From CAZIOH01 sp964540815 (GTDB taxonomy: Bacteria; Myxococcota_A; Polyangia; Fen-1088): a stretch of 64,000 nt of DNA. The stretch covers positions 62,001 to 126,000 of the forward strand of contig CAZIOH010000004.1 of assembly GCA_964540815.1 (NCBI GenBank). The letters are read 5' to 3'. The stretch's first letter is position 1. Every line of letters starts with the position of its first letter. The notes below the pieces were generated by a model. It ran no database searches. It was not told the origin of the DNA and saw only the letters and a program-made list of their open reading frames with translations. Positions 25,553-37,494 of this stretch are shown here, one piece after another. The translations under genes were made by a program, and so were the position numbers.

Positions 25553-28039
25553 GTGGCTGACCTCCGGCTCGACCCCCGGCGCCGTGCTGCACCGACCTTG
25601 CAGCCGCGCATGGCCGCCCCGTGGTGGAGCAGACGGCTCGGAACCTGGCGCCAGCGCGGCGTGCTCCTCGCGCTGCTCGCCATCGCGATCGTCTATCCCT
25701 TCGCGGTCGGGACCCTGGCGAAGAGGCTGGTCACGCGGCTGGTGCGCGAGCGGGTCGGGATCTCGCTGCGCATCGGCAGCGGACGCGCAGGGCTCAGCGG
25801 GCTCACCTTTCGCGACCTCGAGGTGACCGGGGCCGATGCCGATGCCGACGCCGCCTTCGACGCCGCGGCCGGGAGGCCCCGAGCGGACGCGCCGCGGCTC
25901 CTGCGCATCGACCGGGTCTTCGTCCCGTTCGCGGCGATGGTCCTCGGGCGCCATGGCACGGTGCACGTGTCTGGTCTCGTCTGCGACGTCGTCCGCGGGG
26001 GTCCCGACGACAACGTCACGGCGCTGGTGCGCCGGCTCCGAGAGCGCCGCTCGAGCGGTCAGAAGGCCGCGCGGGGCGCCGAGCGGGCGCTGCCGGCGGT
26101 GGTGATCGACGACGGGGCCGTGACGCTGGCCGACACCGGCTCGGGCCTGCGCGTCCGGCTTCCGTCCTTCGCCGCGGCCTTCTTTCCCGGTAACCGGGCG
26201 AGCGTCCTGCTCGGGGGGCTCGAGGGGGTGCTGGCGCTCGGGTCCCGCGGCAACGGCCCGCGCTTCGGGGCGGCGTCGATCGAGCTCGCGGCGCCCCTCG
26301 AGCCGGCCAGCCTCCACCTCGCGGGCTACCCGACCCTGACCATCGCCGGCGGGTTCGCCACGCCCTTGCCGACCCTGGCGCTGACCGGCATCCACGGCAG
26401 CATCCAGCCCGGGCCGAAGGATCCCAAGGACGCGGCCGCCGGCAAGCAGCTCGTGGTCGCCCTCGAGGGGAGCTACGGGGGCGCGCGCGAGACGCTGTGG
26501 ACCGCGAAGGGGGGGATCGACCCGGCGTCGCACGAGGGGCAGCTGTCGCTGCTGGCGGAGCGCTTCTCCCTGGCGGAGATCGCCGACGTGCTTCCGAAGG
26601 AGATCCTGTCGCCCAAGGACACCCAGGTCAACGCGGCCTTCGACGTGAGCTGGGCCGATGGTGCGGTCCGCTTCGGCGGTGACCTGCAGGTGGCGGGGCT
26701 ATCGCTCGAGCACCCGGCCGTCGCGAGCGAGCCGATCCGCAACCTCGGCTTGTCACTGGTCCTGCGCGGGACGGCCTTCCCCGCCGCCCGGCGGGTGCTG
26801 ATCGAGCGGCTCGAGGGACGCATGCAGGAGCTGCGGGCCAAGCTCTCGGGGTTCGTTGAGCTCGCGCCCGGCAGCTTCGCGTTCGAGGACGGCAACAAGC
26901 TCTCCTTCTTGCCCCGCATGGAGCTCACGCTCGAGGTCCCCAGGCTGCCGTGCGCCAAGGTCCTGTCGAACCTGCCGGCGGCGGTGGTGCCCCACCTGCA
27001 GGGCTTCGTCCTCGACGGGATCTTCGGCGCCACCATCGAGACCCACATCGATTACGCCCACCTCGACGATCTCGAGCTCAAGGGCAAGGTGGACATCGAC
27101 GGCTGTCGGGTGCTCAAGGCCCCCGAGGAGGTCCAGGCGCTGATCAAGGGGGCGTCGATCACCCAGCGGGTCGAGGTTCCGCGCGCCTACGGGGCCAAAG
27201 GTGGGACCGGGGCCGAGGAGACCGAGGAGCTGGAGTTCGTGGTCGGCCCCGAGAACCCCGACTTCGTTCCGTACGAACAGATCGCGCCGGCCTTCGTCGC
27301 GGCGATCATGACCACCGAGGACAACGGCTTCTTCAAGCACCGCGGGTGGGTGAGCTCGGAGTTCAAGACCGCGCTCAAGCGCAACCTCAAGCGTGGCGGG
27401 TTCCGGGGCGGGGCCTCCTCGATCACCATGCAGATGGTGAAGAACGTGCTGCTCAGCCACGAGAAGACCCTGTCGCGCAAGATGCAGGAGCTGTTCCTCG
27501 TGTGGTACCTCGAGCAGGAGATCCCCAAGGAGCGCATCCTCGAGCTCTACTTCAACGCCATCGAGTTCGGCCCGCGCATCTACGGGATCGGTCCGGCCGC
27601 CCAGCACTACTTCGGCAAGAGCGCCTCCGACCTGACCCCGCTCGAGGGCGCCTTCTTCTCGTCGATCCTGCCGAGCCCCAAGCGTCGCTACGTGCAGTAC
27701 TGCCACGGCGCGCCGCTGCCGCCCTGGGACCGCTACGTGCGGCGCATCCTCGGCAAGGTGCACGAGCGCGGCCGCTTGACCGACGAGGAGTACGAGGCGG
27801 CCCTGGAGCAGAAGCTGGTGTTCGACCGCCGGGAAGGGAACTTCAGCGAACGCCAGTGCCTCGAGTGGGTCAAGAAGATCACCACGAGGCCCGAGGCCGA
27901 TGTCCCTCCCGACAGCGAGGTGGGAGGAGGGGAGGGCGACCCCGAGGCGGACAAGGGGCCGCTGCCCATGCGCAAGCTGCGGCGTCTCTTCGCGAGCGAA
28001 GCCAAGCGCGCGCCCCGCGCCACGCGCAGCGGACCCTGA
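25553..28039 (+). CDS. AsmA-like/GT51 peptidoglycan transglycosylase
   Basis: An 828-aa membrane protein joining an N-terminal signal anchor (about 36-55) and a long beta-rich AsmA/DUF748-like region (about 60-500) to a C-terminal family 51 glycosyltransferase domain (about 570-750). The GT51 domain polymerises lipid II into glycan strands. Seen: MTTEDNGFFKHRG with the catalytic Glu (E589), GGASSITMQMVKN, SRKMQELFLVWYLEQ, ERILELYFNAIEFG and GIGPAAQHYFGK. No transpeptidase domain is present, so it is a monofunctional type. GTG at 25553 is given; ATG at 25610 is also plausible. The Glu/Gly-rich tail ends with basic residues. Confidence 0.85.
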   Translation: MADLRLDPRRRAAPTLQPRMAAPWWSRRLGTWRQRGVLLALLAIAIVYPFAVGTLAKRLVTRLVRERVGISLRIGSGRAGLSGLTFRDLEVTGADADADAAFDAAAGRPRADAPRLLRIDRVFVPFAAMVLGRHGTVHVSGLVCDVVRGGPDDNVTALVRRLRERRSSGQKAARGAERALPAVVIDDGAVTLADTGSGLRVRLPSFAAAFFPGNRASVLLGGLEGVLALGSRGNGPRFGAASIELAAPLEPASLHLAGYPTLTIAGGFATPLPTLALTGIHGSIQPGPKDPKDAAAGKQLVVALEGSYGGARETLWTAKGGIDPASHEGQLSLLAERFSLAEIADVLPKEILSPKDTQVNAAFDVSWADGAVRFGGDLQVAGLSLEHPAVASEPIRNLGLSLVLRGTAFPAARRVLIERLEGRMQELRAKLSGFVELAPGSFAFEDGNKLSFLPRMELTLEVPRLPCAKVLSNLPAAVVPHLQGFVLDGIFGATIETHIDYAHLDDLELKGKVDIDGCRVLKAPEEVQALIKGASITQRVEVPRAYGAKGGTGAEETEELEFVVGPENPDFVPYEQIAPAFVAAIMTTEDNGFFKHRGWVSSEFKTALKRNLKRGGFRGGASSITMQMVKNVLLSHEKTLSRKMQELFLVWYLEQEIPKERILELYFNAIEFGPRIYGIGPAAQHYFGKSASDLTPLEGAFFSSILPSPKRRYVQYCHGAPLPPWDRYVRRILGKVHERGRLTDEEYEAALEQKLVFDRREGNFSERQCLEWVKKITTRPEADVPPDSEVGGGEGDPEADKGPLPMRKLRRLFASEAKRAPRATRSGP

Positions 28040-28073
28040 GCCGTCCGACGTCCGTGTTAGGCTGCCGCGCGCC

Positions 28074-30401
28074 ATGATTCCGGTTCGCCCACTCAGCGGG
28101 CACAGCGTGTTCCTCCTGCTCATCGAGCTCGCGGTGCTGGTGGGCGTGGCGCGCCTCGGGGCCGAGCTCATGAAGCGGCTCGGTCTGCCACCGGTGGTGG
28201 GAGAGCTCGGCGCCGGGATCTTGCTCGGCCCCTCCGCGTTCGGTCGGGCGTTCCCGGCGGCCTTTCAGGCGATCTTCCCGCCGGACGTCGCGCAGTTCCA
28301 CCTGCTCGAGGTGGTGGGCACGCTCGGGATGACCTTCCTCCTGCTCCTGACCGGGCTCGAGACCGACGTCAAGTTGATCCGGAACCTGGGGCGCGCTGCG
28401 CTGTGGACCTCGGCGACCGGCATGCTGCTGCCCTTCGTGCTCGGGTTCGCGCTCGGGCACTTCATGCCCGACTCGTACCTCGCCGATCCCAGCCATCGCG
28501 GGCTCTTCAGCCTGTTTCTCGCCACCACCATGTCCATCTCGGCCATGCCGGTGATCGCCAAGATCCTGGTGGATCTCGATCTCACCAAGCGCAACATCGG
28601 GCTCGTGATCCTGTCGGCGGGGGTGGTGGACGACACCGCGGGGTGGTTGATCCTGTCGATGATCGCCGGGGCGGCGACCCACGGCACGCTGCGGGTGGGC
28701 GCCCTCGGCCTCACGCTCGTCTACCTCTTTGCCTTCGTGGCGTTCGCGGCCTTCGTGCTCTTCCCGGCGCTCAAGTTCCTGGTGCGGGTGAGCATCGAGC
28801 GATCCAAAGTGGCCGAGTCGGACTTCGTGCTCATCGTGGTCGTCACGCTGCTGTGCGCGGCGGTCACCGAGCGGATCGGGGTCCACGCGGTCTTCGGGGC
28901 CTTCGTGGCCGGGCTGGTGCTCAACCAGGTCTCGCGGCTCCGGCACGAGACGGTGGCCCGCCTCGAGACCTTCGTGTTCGGCCTGCTCTCGCCGGTGTTC
29001 TTCGGGTTCGTCGGGCTCAAGGTCGATCTCGGCGCGCTCGGCGGCGGGAGGATGTTCGCGGTGGTACTGGGGGTGGCGTGCGCGGGCAAGCTCATCGGGT
29101 GCGCGCTCGGGGCGGTCTGGGGAGGGCTGCGGTTCTGGGAGGCGGCCTCGCTGGCGGTGGCCATGAACGCGCGCGGCGCCATGGGCATCGTGGCGGCCAC
29201 CATTGGCCTCGGCCTCGGGATCCTCGGCCCGCAGATGTTCTCGATCATCGTCATGATGGCCATCGTGACCTCGTTCATGGCGCCGATTGGCCTGCGCCTG
29301 ACCATGCCGCGGGTGCGCATGACCGCCGACGAGCAGCAGCGCATCCAGGCCGCCGCCTCCAAGGGCTTCATCGACCGTCACCGGGTGCGGGTCCTGATCC
29401 CGACCGGGGGCGGGCCGGGCGCGCTGACGGTGGCGGGCTTCGCCTTCGGCCTCGCCCGCGAGAGCGATGCGCCGGTCGACATCCTCTCCATCGAGGATCC
29501 CGTTACCTGGAGGAACCGCCTGCGCAACTGGTTTCGACCGACCCCGGTGCGGGATCTCGCGGCCCACCTCGACGCGCTGCGGGCGCAGGCGAGCGGGCGG
29601 CTGCCGCCCGAGATCAGGCGGGCCATCTCGAGCGACGTTGCCGAGGGGATCTGCGTCGAGGCCGCCACGCGGGGCACCGACATCATCATGATGGGCTCTT
29701 CGAGCGAGATCGTGGGCGGCGCGATGATCGAGGCCATCGTGGGCCGGGCGCCCTGTCACGTGGCCATCATGCGCGGCGCGCAGGCGATCCCGCCCTCCAC
29801 CAGGACGGTGGGCGCGGGATCCGAGGCCAGCGTCGGTGGTGGTGCCGGTGGCAGTCCCATCGGCACCGCTGCATCGGCTGGCGGCGCGCTCGCCACCTCG
29901 GGCGGTTTCCGGCGCATCTTCGTACCGGTCGATGGCAGCGTCGCCAGTCGCCTGGCGGTCGAGCTCGCGCACCGGTACGCGGAGAACACCGGCGCCGAGC
30001 TGACGCTCGCGGTGCTCACCGAGAAGCGGCAGACGGCCGGGACCGGTTCGAGCGGGTCCGGGGAGCCGACCGTCTCGACCGGCGGCCTGCCCGAGGGCCT
30101 GGCCGGCAGTGGCAGCGCTGTCGTTTTCGGGGACAAGACCCTCGAGCCCGAGCTCGACCGCATCTCGGTGGTGTTCCGCGCCTCCGATCTCAAGCCGACC
30201 GTGGTTCACCTCGGCTACGATCCGTTCTCGAGCGGCGTCACCAGCGAGGTGCGTTCGGGCAACTACGATCTCGTGGTGCTCGGGGCCGAGAACCGGGCCA
30301 TCCAGCACCGCCTGTTCTTCGGGTACGACACCGAGCGCCTGATCCGGGCGGCGCGGGTCCCCATCGTGGTGGTGGTTCCCCACCTCGGGCGGCTCGCATG
30401 A
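28074..30401 (+). CDS. CPA2-type cation/proton antiporter with two USP-like regions
   Basis: A 775-aa membrane protein. Residues 1 to about 420 form a Na+/H+ exchanger of the KefB/CPA2 type with 11-13 hydrophobic helices; seen are GLPPVVGELGAGILLGPSAFG, FLLLLTGLETD, the paired acidic residues in AGVVDDTAGWL and VHAVFGAFVAGLVL. The cytosolic C-terminus carries two regions like universal stress protein domains: about 440-580 (VLIPTGGGPGALTVAGFA; IIMMGSSSE) and about 620-765 (IFVPVDGSVASRLAVELAHRYA; LVVLGAENRAI). USP domains often bind ATP and could gate transport. The last codons overlap cobU (ATGA). Confidence 0.88.
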   Translation: MIPVRPLSGHSVFLLLIELAVLVGVARLGAELMKRLGLPPVVGELGAGILLGPSAFGRAFPAAFQAIFPPDVAQFHLLEVVGTLGMTFLLLLTGLETDVKLIRNLGRAALWTSATGMLLPFVLGFALGHFMPDSYLADPSHRGLFSLFLATTMSISAMPVIAKILVDLDLTKRNIGLVILSAGVVDDTAGWLILSMIAGAATHGTLRVGALGLTLVYLFAFVAFAAFVLFPALKFLVRVSIERSKVAESDFVLIVVVTLLCAAVTERIGVHAVFGAFVAGLVLNQVSRLRHETVARLETFVFGLLSPVFFGFVGLKVDLGALGGGRMFAVVLGVACAGKLIGCALGAVWGGLRFWEAASLAVAMNARGAMGIVAATIGLGLGILGPQMFSIIVMMAIVTSFMAPIGLRLTMPRVRMTADEQQRIQAAASKGFIDRHRVRVLIPTGGGPGALTVAGFAFGLARESDAPVDILSIEDPVTWRNRLRNWFRPTPVRDLAAHLDALRAQASGRLPPEIRRAISSDVAEGICVEAATRGTDIIMMGSSSEIVGGAMIEAIVGRAPCHVAIMRGAQAIPPSTRTVGAGSEASVGGGAGGSPIGTAASAGGALATSGGFRRIFVPVDGSVASRLAVELAHRYAENTGAELTLAVLTEKRQTAGTGSSGSGEPTVSTGGLPEGLAGSGSAVVFGDKTLEPELDRISVVFRASDLKPTVVHLGYDPFSSGVTSEVRSGNYDLVVLGAENRAIQHRLFFGYDTERLIRAARVPIVVVVPHLGRLA

Positions 30402-31051
30402 TGGCCGCCGCGCCGGCGCATCAGCTGATCCTCATCGGCGGTGGGGTGCGCTCGGGCAAGAGCCGCTTCGCCCTCGAGCTGGCGGAAGGGCTCGGTCCAT
30501 CGCGCACGTTCATCGCCACCGCCGAGGGCCTCGACGACGAGATGGCCACCCGGATCGCGCGGCACCGGGGTGAGCGCCCCGCGTCCTTCACCACCATCGA
30601 GGAGCCGGTGGCTCTGCCCGAATGCCTGCGCCGCGCGTGGCACGGGCCGGGGGCGGCGCCGGCGGCGAGCGAGCCCGGGGCCGCGGGGGTCCCGGGGCTC
30701 GCGCCCGTCCCGCCGGATGTGCTGGTGGTGGATTGCCTCACGCTGTGGATATCGAACCTGCTGGTCCGGGGCGGCTCCGAGGCCGGCATCACCGCGCGCA
30801 TCCGGGAGCTCGCCGAGGCGCTGCGCGCGCGGCGGTCGCACGTGGTCCTGGTATCGAACGAGGTGGGGATGGGCTTGGTCCCGGAGACCGCGATCGGGCG
30901 GGCCTTCCGGGATCTGCTCGGGCACCTGCATCAGCTGCTGGCCGCCGAGGCGGACCAGATCTTCCTCGGGATGATGGGGCTCCTCTTGCGGGTGTCTCCG
31001 CCGCCGATTGAACGTGTGGGCGTACGGCTGGGCGAGCGGCGCCGGTGGTGA
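30398..31051 (+). CDS. cobU: Adenosylcobinamide kinase/guanylyltransferase
   Basis: A 217-aa bifunctional CobU/CobP enzyme that phosphorylates adenosylcobinamide and then makes adenosylcobinamide-GDP in the late cobalamin pathway. Seen: P-loop GGGVRSGKSRFALELAE, FIATAEGLDDEMATRIARHRGERP with the His that becomes guanylylated, DVLVVDCLTLWISNLL and LVSNEVGMGLVPETAIGRAFRDLLG. A Gly/Ala/Pro-rich insert (about 88-105) separates the halves. The start ATG overlaps the antiporter stop, and its own stop overlaps the cobS start. No cobalamin riboswitch is visible ahead of the operon. Confidence 0.93.
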   Translation: MMAAAPAHQLILIGGGVRSGKSRFALELAEGLGPSRTFIATAEGLDDEMATRIARHRGERPASFTTIEEPVALPECLRRAWHGPGAAPAASEPGAAGVPGLAPVPPDVLVVDCLTLWISNLLVRGGSEAGITARIRELAEALRARRSHVVLVSNEVGMGLVPETAIGRAFRDLLGHLHQLLAAEADQIFLGMMGLLLRVSPPPIERVGVRLGERRRW

Positions 31052-31824
31052 GGTCGGGCTGGATGGCGAGCCTGGTGGAGGCCTGGTGGCGGCCGCTGCG
31101 CGCGGCCTTCGCGTTCCTCACCCGTCTGCCGGGTGGTTCGGCGACCACCGAGGAGGAGCTGGCCCGCTCGGTGCTGTTCTTCCCGGTGGTCGGGCTCGCC
31201 CTCGGGCTCGGGTGCGCGGGGGTGGGATGGCTCCACCTCGTCCGGCTCGCTCCCGCCTCCATCGTCGCCGGAGCGGTGGTGGTGTTCCTGGCGCTCGTCA
31301 CCGGCGGTCTGCACCTCGATGGCGTGGCGGATCTGTTCGACGGCCTCGCCGGCGGGCGCGGGGATCGGGAGCGCACCTTGCGCATCATGCGGGACAGCCG
31401 GGTGGGGGCGGCGGGCGCCCTCGCGCTGGTGCTGGTCGTGCTCCTCCAGCTCGCCGCTCTCCGCGAGCTCCTCGAGCGGCGGGCGCTCCTGCCGCTGGTG
31501 GCCTTCCCGCTGGTGGCGCGCTGGGCGGTGATTCCCCAGCTCGCGTTCTTTCGCTACGCGCGTGCCGCCGGGCTCGGGCGGGTCTTCCAGGGGCGGGTGG
31601 CGCTCACCCCGCTCGCCGCCGAGTCCATCCTGCTCGTGACCTGGTCCTTGCGTCTCGGGCACGGTCTCGTCGTCCAGCTCGCGGCCGCGCTCGGGGTCTC
31701 GCTCGGGCTCGGCCTGTGGTTGCAACACCGGCTCGGTGGGCTCACCGGCGACATCTACGGCGCCACCATCTCGCTCTGCGAGACCGCCACGCTGCTGGTC
31801 GCGGCTGTTCAAATCTCGCCATAG
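31048..31824 (+). CDS. cobS: Adenosylcobinamide-GDP ribazoletransferase
   Basis: A 258-aa polytopic membrane enzyme that joins adenosylcobinamide-GDP to alpha-ribazole, the last step of cobalamin assembly. Seen: FAFLTRLPGG near the N-terminus, the hallmark HLDGVADLFDGLAGG with metal-binding Asp residues, RIMRDSRVGAAGALAL, and GLTGDIYGATISLCE with a second acidic motif, plus about six hydrophobic helices. The GTG at 31048 overlaps the cobU stop (GTGA); GTG at 31045 and ATG at 31063 are alternatives. cobU and cobS together suggest late-step cobamide salvage; cobC, cobT and cobD are not in the window. Confidence 0.92.
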   Translation: MRSGWMASLVEAWWRPLRAAFAFLTRLPGGSATTEEELARSVLFFPVVGLALGLGCAGVGWLHLVRLAPASIVAGAVVVFLALVTGGLHLDGVADLFDGLAGGRGDRERTLRIMRDSRVGAAGALALVLVVLLQLAALRELLERRALLPLVAFPLVARWAVIPQLAFFRYARAAGLGRVFQGRVALTPLAAESILLVTWSLRLGHGLVVQLAAALGVSLGLGLWLQHRLGGLTGDIYGATISLCETATLLVAAVQISP

Positions 31825-31887
31825 GGCGCCCGGCGAGCCCACGCGGGCCCGCCTGCACGCCGCTTTCATGATAGGTTGGCACGCGGC

Positions 31888-32460
31888 ATGGTCGGCGAAA
31901 TCATTCACGTCGAGTTTCCGAGCGGAGACTTTGCAAGGAGCTCGGAGTTCTTCCAGTCCCTGTTCGGGTGGCGGCCCGAGGGCGAACAGACCGGAGGGCA
32001 CCTGGCGGTCGAGGTGCCCGACGGGCCTCAGGCATCGCTGGTGATGTCGGCGCTGGCTTACGCGCCTGGACCGGTGGTGTTCGTGTCCGTGACCGACGTA
32101 GCCCGCACCCTGGTGGAGGTCACCCGCCTCGGGGGGCGGGTGCTCGTGCCCAAGTTGAACCTCATGAACAAGGGCGCCGTCGCGCTCATCGCAGATCCCG
32201 ACGGCAACGTGATGGGGGTGACCTCCGCCCAGGCCAGGTCGGAGTCCCAGACCCCGAAGGCCGAGCCGAGGGCCGAGACGGTCGGGACCAAGGTGGCAGC
32301 GGTCCCGGGCACGCGATCGGCGTCCGCCCCCCGGGCCGCGCGGGTCCAGCCACCGGCCAAGGCCGCACCCCCCAAGGTCGCGCCGGCTCCCGCCGCCAAG
32401 TCCAGCTCCGCCCCCGCGCCCCGCCCGTCCCCCAAGCCGGCCGCCAAGTCGAGGAAGTGA
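31888..32460 (+). CDS. VOC/glyoxalase-fold protein with Ala/Pro/Lys tail
   Basis: A 190-aa protein whose first 115 residues form a vicinal-oxygen-chelate domain: EIIHVEFPSGDFARSSEFFQSLFGW, VVFVSVTDVARTLVEVTRLGGRVL and IADPDGNVMGV. The fold supports metal-dependent lyases, dioxygenases and resistance proteins, so function cannot be assigned. The remaining 70 residues are Ala/Pro/Lys/Ser-rich and disordered in style, ending in KPAAKSRK, resembling histone-H1-like tails. ATG at 31888 is preferred over TTG at 31876 because it starts at the first strand. Confidence 0.8.
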   Translation: MVGEIIHVEFPSGDFARSSEFFQSLFGWRPEGEQTGGHLAVEVPDGPQASLVMSALAYAPGPVVFVSVTDVARTLVEVTRLGGRVLVPKLNLMNKGAVALIADPDGNVMGVTSAQARSESQTPKAEPRAETVGTKVAAVPGTRSASAPRAARVQPPAKAAPPKVAPAPAAKSSSAPAPRPSPKPAAKSRK

Positions 32461-32494
32461 GATCGTCGACGATCGTCGGGTCCAGGCCGCGGCC

Positions 32495-33706
32495 TCACAG
32501 CCAGCGCCGCAGCCCGTAGGCCAGGCGATCGCCGATCCTGGCGAGAAGCGGCTCCTCCGCCAGCGCCTGGCGCGTGACCTCGACGCTGGAGAACATCTCC
32601 GAGGCCAGCATCTCCGCGACGCGGCGGTTGAAGTCCTCGTCGATCACGTTCACCACGATCTCGAGGTTGTATGCCAGCGACCTGTGATCGAGGTTGTAGC
32701 TGCCGAGCGACACGAACACGTCGTCGACCGCGATGGCCTTGGTGTGGATCACCGACGGGCTGCGCCAGATGTGCACGCCGGCGCCGAGCAGCCGGGGAAA
32801 GGTCGCGTGGGCAGCGGCGTCGAGGATGTTCGAATCGCTGCGGGCGGGGACCAGGATCCGCACGTCGGTGCCCCGCGCCGCCGCCCGTTCCAGCTCCAGC
32901 GAGAACCCGCGATCCGGAACGAAGTAGGGATTGGCCAGCCAGATGCGGCGGCGGCTGGCCCGCAGCGCATGCAAGATCGAGCGCCGGATCGCGAAGCGCG
33001 CGCCGCGCTCGGAGTTGGTCACCACCGCCAGCGCCGTGGCCCCGGCCGCCGCCCCGGTCCCTCCGCCCGGAGCCGCCAGCGCGGCAGATGCGGGCCCGGG
33101 CACCGGCCCGACCGGAAGACGCGCGCTCCTGCGGGCCCGCGGGTTCCAGGTCTCGGCGAACGCCGCCTCGAGGGCCTGGGCCCCGGGCCCACGCACCTCG
33201 ACCACCGCGTCCCGCCACGCGTCCCCTCCCTCGGTGGCCGGCACCCAGGCGTTCGAGATGTTGAGCCCCCCGACGAACCCCGTCTGCTGGTCGATCACCA
33301 GGTTCTTGCGGTGGTTGCGGCGGAACATCTTCCAGACCCGGGGCAAAAATCGCCGGTTTCGATGGTAGGCGATGGTCATCACCCCGCGGGCCCGCATCGC
33401 CTCGAAGAACGCGCGCGGGGTCAGCCGGCAGCCGACGTCGTCGTAAAGGACCCGCACCGCGACCCCACGCTCGGCGGCGCGACACAGGGCCTCGGCCACC
33501 CGTCGCCCGATGCCATCGTCCGCGAAGATGTACATCTCGAGCGAGATCCGGGACCGGGCCGCATCGATGGCCTCGAGCCAGGCCGGGAAGATCTGGGCGC
33601 CGTCGCGCAGCAACCGCACCCGATTGCCCGCGATGAGCTGGCGCCGGTCCTCGACGAAGGAGTCGACCAAGGGTTCGATTAAGCGGTCTCGTCGGGGTTC
33701 TTGCAA
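32495..33706 (-). CDS. Cardiolipin synthase-like phospholipase D
   Basis: A protein of about 403 aa with two PLD (HKD) catalytic motifs: HRKNLVID beginning at H132 and HTKAIAVD beginning at H321 (numbered from 33706). The order ISLEMYIFADDGIGRRV, GFVGGLNISN, then IWLANPYFVPDRGF and VSLGSYNLDHRS matches bacterial cardiolipin synthases (ClsB/ClsC-like), which condense phosphatidylglycerol or use phosphatidylethanolamine. No N-terminal membrane helices are seen, unlike ClsA. The start is uncertain: the open frame runs to 33823 but that part contains an intergenic repeat arm, so the TTG at 33706 is a conservative choice. An Ala/Gly-rich insert lies at about 200-225. Confidence 0.8.
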   Translation of the reverse strand: MQEPRRDRLIEPLVDSFVEDRRQLIAGNRVRLLRDGAQIFPAWLEAIDAARSRISLEMYIFADDGIGRRVAEALCRAAERGVAVRVLYDDVGCRLTPRAFFEAMRARGVMTIAYHRNRRFLPRVWKMFRRNHRKNLVIDQQTGFVGGLNISNAWVPATEGGDAWRDAVVEVRGPGAQALEAAFAETWNPRARRSARLPVGPVPGPASAALAAPGGGTGAAAGATALAVVTNSERGARFAIRRSILHALRASRRRIWLANPYFVPDRGFSLELERAAARGTDVRILVPARSDSNILDAAAHATFPRLLGAGVHIWRSPSVIHTKAIAVDDVFVSLGSYNLDHRSLAYNLEIVVNVIDEDFNRRVAEMLASEMFSSVEVTRQALAEEPLLARIGDRLAYGLRRWL

Positions 33707-33772
33707 GGGCCATGGCGAGGGCTCTCGCGAGGTGCACGATCGGGCGGGCGCCACGTCTTCGACAGAAAAGTT

Positions 33773-34050
33773 GGGCCCCTCTCCCTGACCCTTGTCGGGG
33801 ACGTGGCTCGCTGCCGCTCGCACGTCCCCGCGCCCCTCTCGCTCCGCGCGGCAAAGCCGCGCTACGCTCGCCTGATCATCGCGAGGTGAACATGGTACCT
33901 CGCGGTCATGCCCCGGATGAAGAGGCCCCTCTCCCTAACCCCGCCCCGCGGGGCGAGGGACACGATTGGAGGCGCCCCGCTTTCCCTCCTCCCATCCTTT
34001 CGCCCCTCGCCCCGCGCCAGCGGGGAGAGGGTCAGGGAGAGGGGCCCACC
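33773..34050. repeat. REP-like element cluster
   Basis: The gap between the PLD gene and infA holds one single arm (GGGCCCCTCTCCCTGACCC at 33773-33791) and a 128-base element (33923-34050). The element is bounded by inverted arms GGCCCCTCTCCCTAACC and GGTCAGGGAGAGGGGCC, with inner GC-rich palindromes (CCCCGCGGGG). The arms recur at 6.2 and 57.3 kb. No gene is seen in this gap. Confidence 0.7.
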
Positions 34051-34106
34051 TTCATTCCGGCCGGCGGCACCGGTGGGGGGCATCACCACCAATCTGCTCT
34101 CTGTCG

Positions 34107-34135
34107 TTGACCCTGGGCGGCCGAGCGGCTAGGGT
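34107..34135 (+). promoter_or_regulatory. Candidate sigma-70 promoter of infA
   Basis: TTGACC (34107-34112) and TAGGGT (34130-34135) are 17 bases apart and lie directly before infA. Transcription would start only a few bases before the ATG at 34146, giving an almost leaderless transcript. Inferred from consensus match only. Confidence 0.4.
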
Positions 34136-34145
34136 CTCGCCGCCC

Positions 34146-34361
34146 ATGGGTCGTGAAGAACATATCGAGTTTCAGGGCAGGGTGATTGAAGTCCTACCGG
34201 CGGGCAATTTCCGCATCGAGATCGAAAATGGTCATCAGATCCTCGCGCATCTCGGCGGAAAATTGCGGAAGCACCGCATTCGCGTGGTCCTCGGCGACAA
34301 GGTCACGGTTGCCCTGACGCCCTACGATCCGACGCGAGGCATCGTGGTCTACCGGGGCTAG
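34146..34361 (+). CDS. infA: Translation initiation factor IF-1
   Basis: A 71-aa S1-fold (OB) protein that binds the ribosomal A site during initiation. Seen: EEHIEFQGRVIEVLPAGNFR, ENGHQILAHLGGKLRKHRIR, GDKVTVALTPYDPTRG and the terminal VVYRG, matching IF-1 over its full length. The second residue is Gly where most have Ala or Ser. It stands alone with the HtrA gene seven bases downstream rather than in a ribosomal-protein operon, which is common in species with separate or duplicated infA genes. Confidence 0.95.
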   Translation: MGREEHIEFQGRVIEVLPAGNFRIEIENGHQILAHLGGKLRKHRIRVVLGDKVTVALTPYDPTRGIVVYRG

Positions 34362-34367
34362 CCGAGC

Positions 34368-35918
<1,551 letters not shown>

Positions 35919-35973
35919 GCTGCGGCTCGTGACGGCCCTGGCAACCCGCTGAGCGACACGTTACGCTTGACAG

Positions 35974-37490
<1,517 letters not shown>

Positions 37491-37494
<4 letters not shown>

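Noticed and set aside
30300..30400. Cobalamin riboswitch ahead of cobU-cobS
   Set aside because: cobU overlaps the antiporter coding sequence and no B12-box-like sequence was found before the antiporter either.
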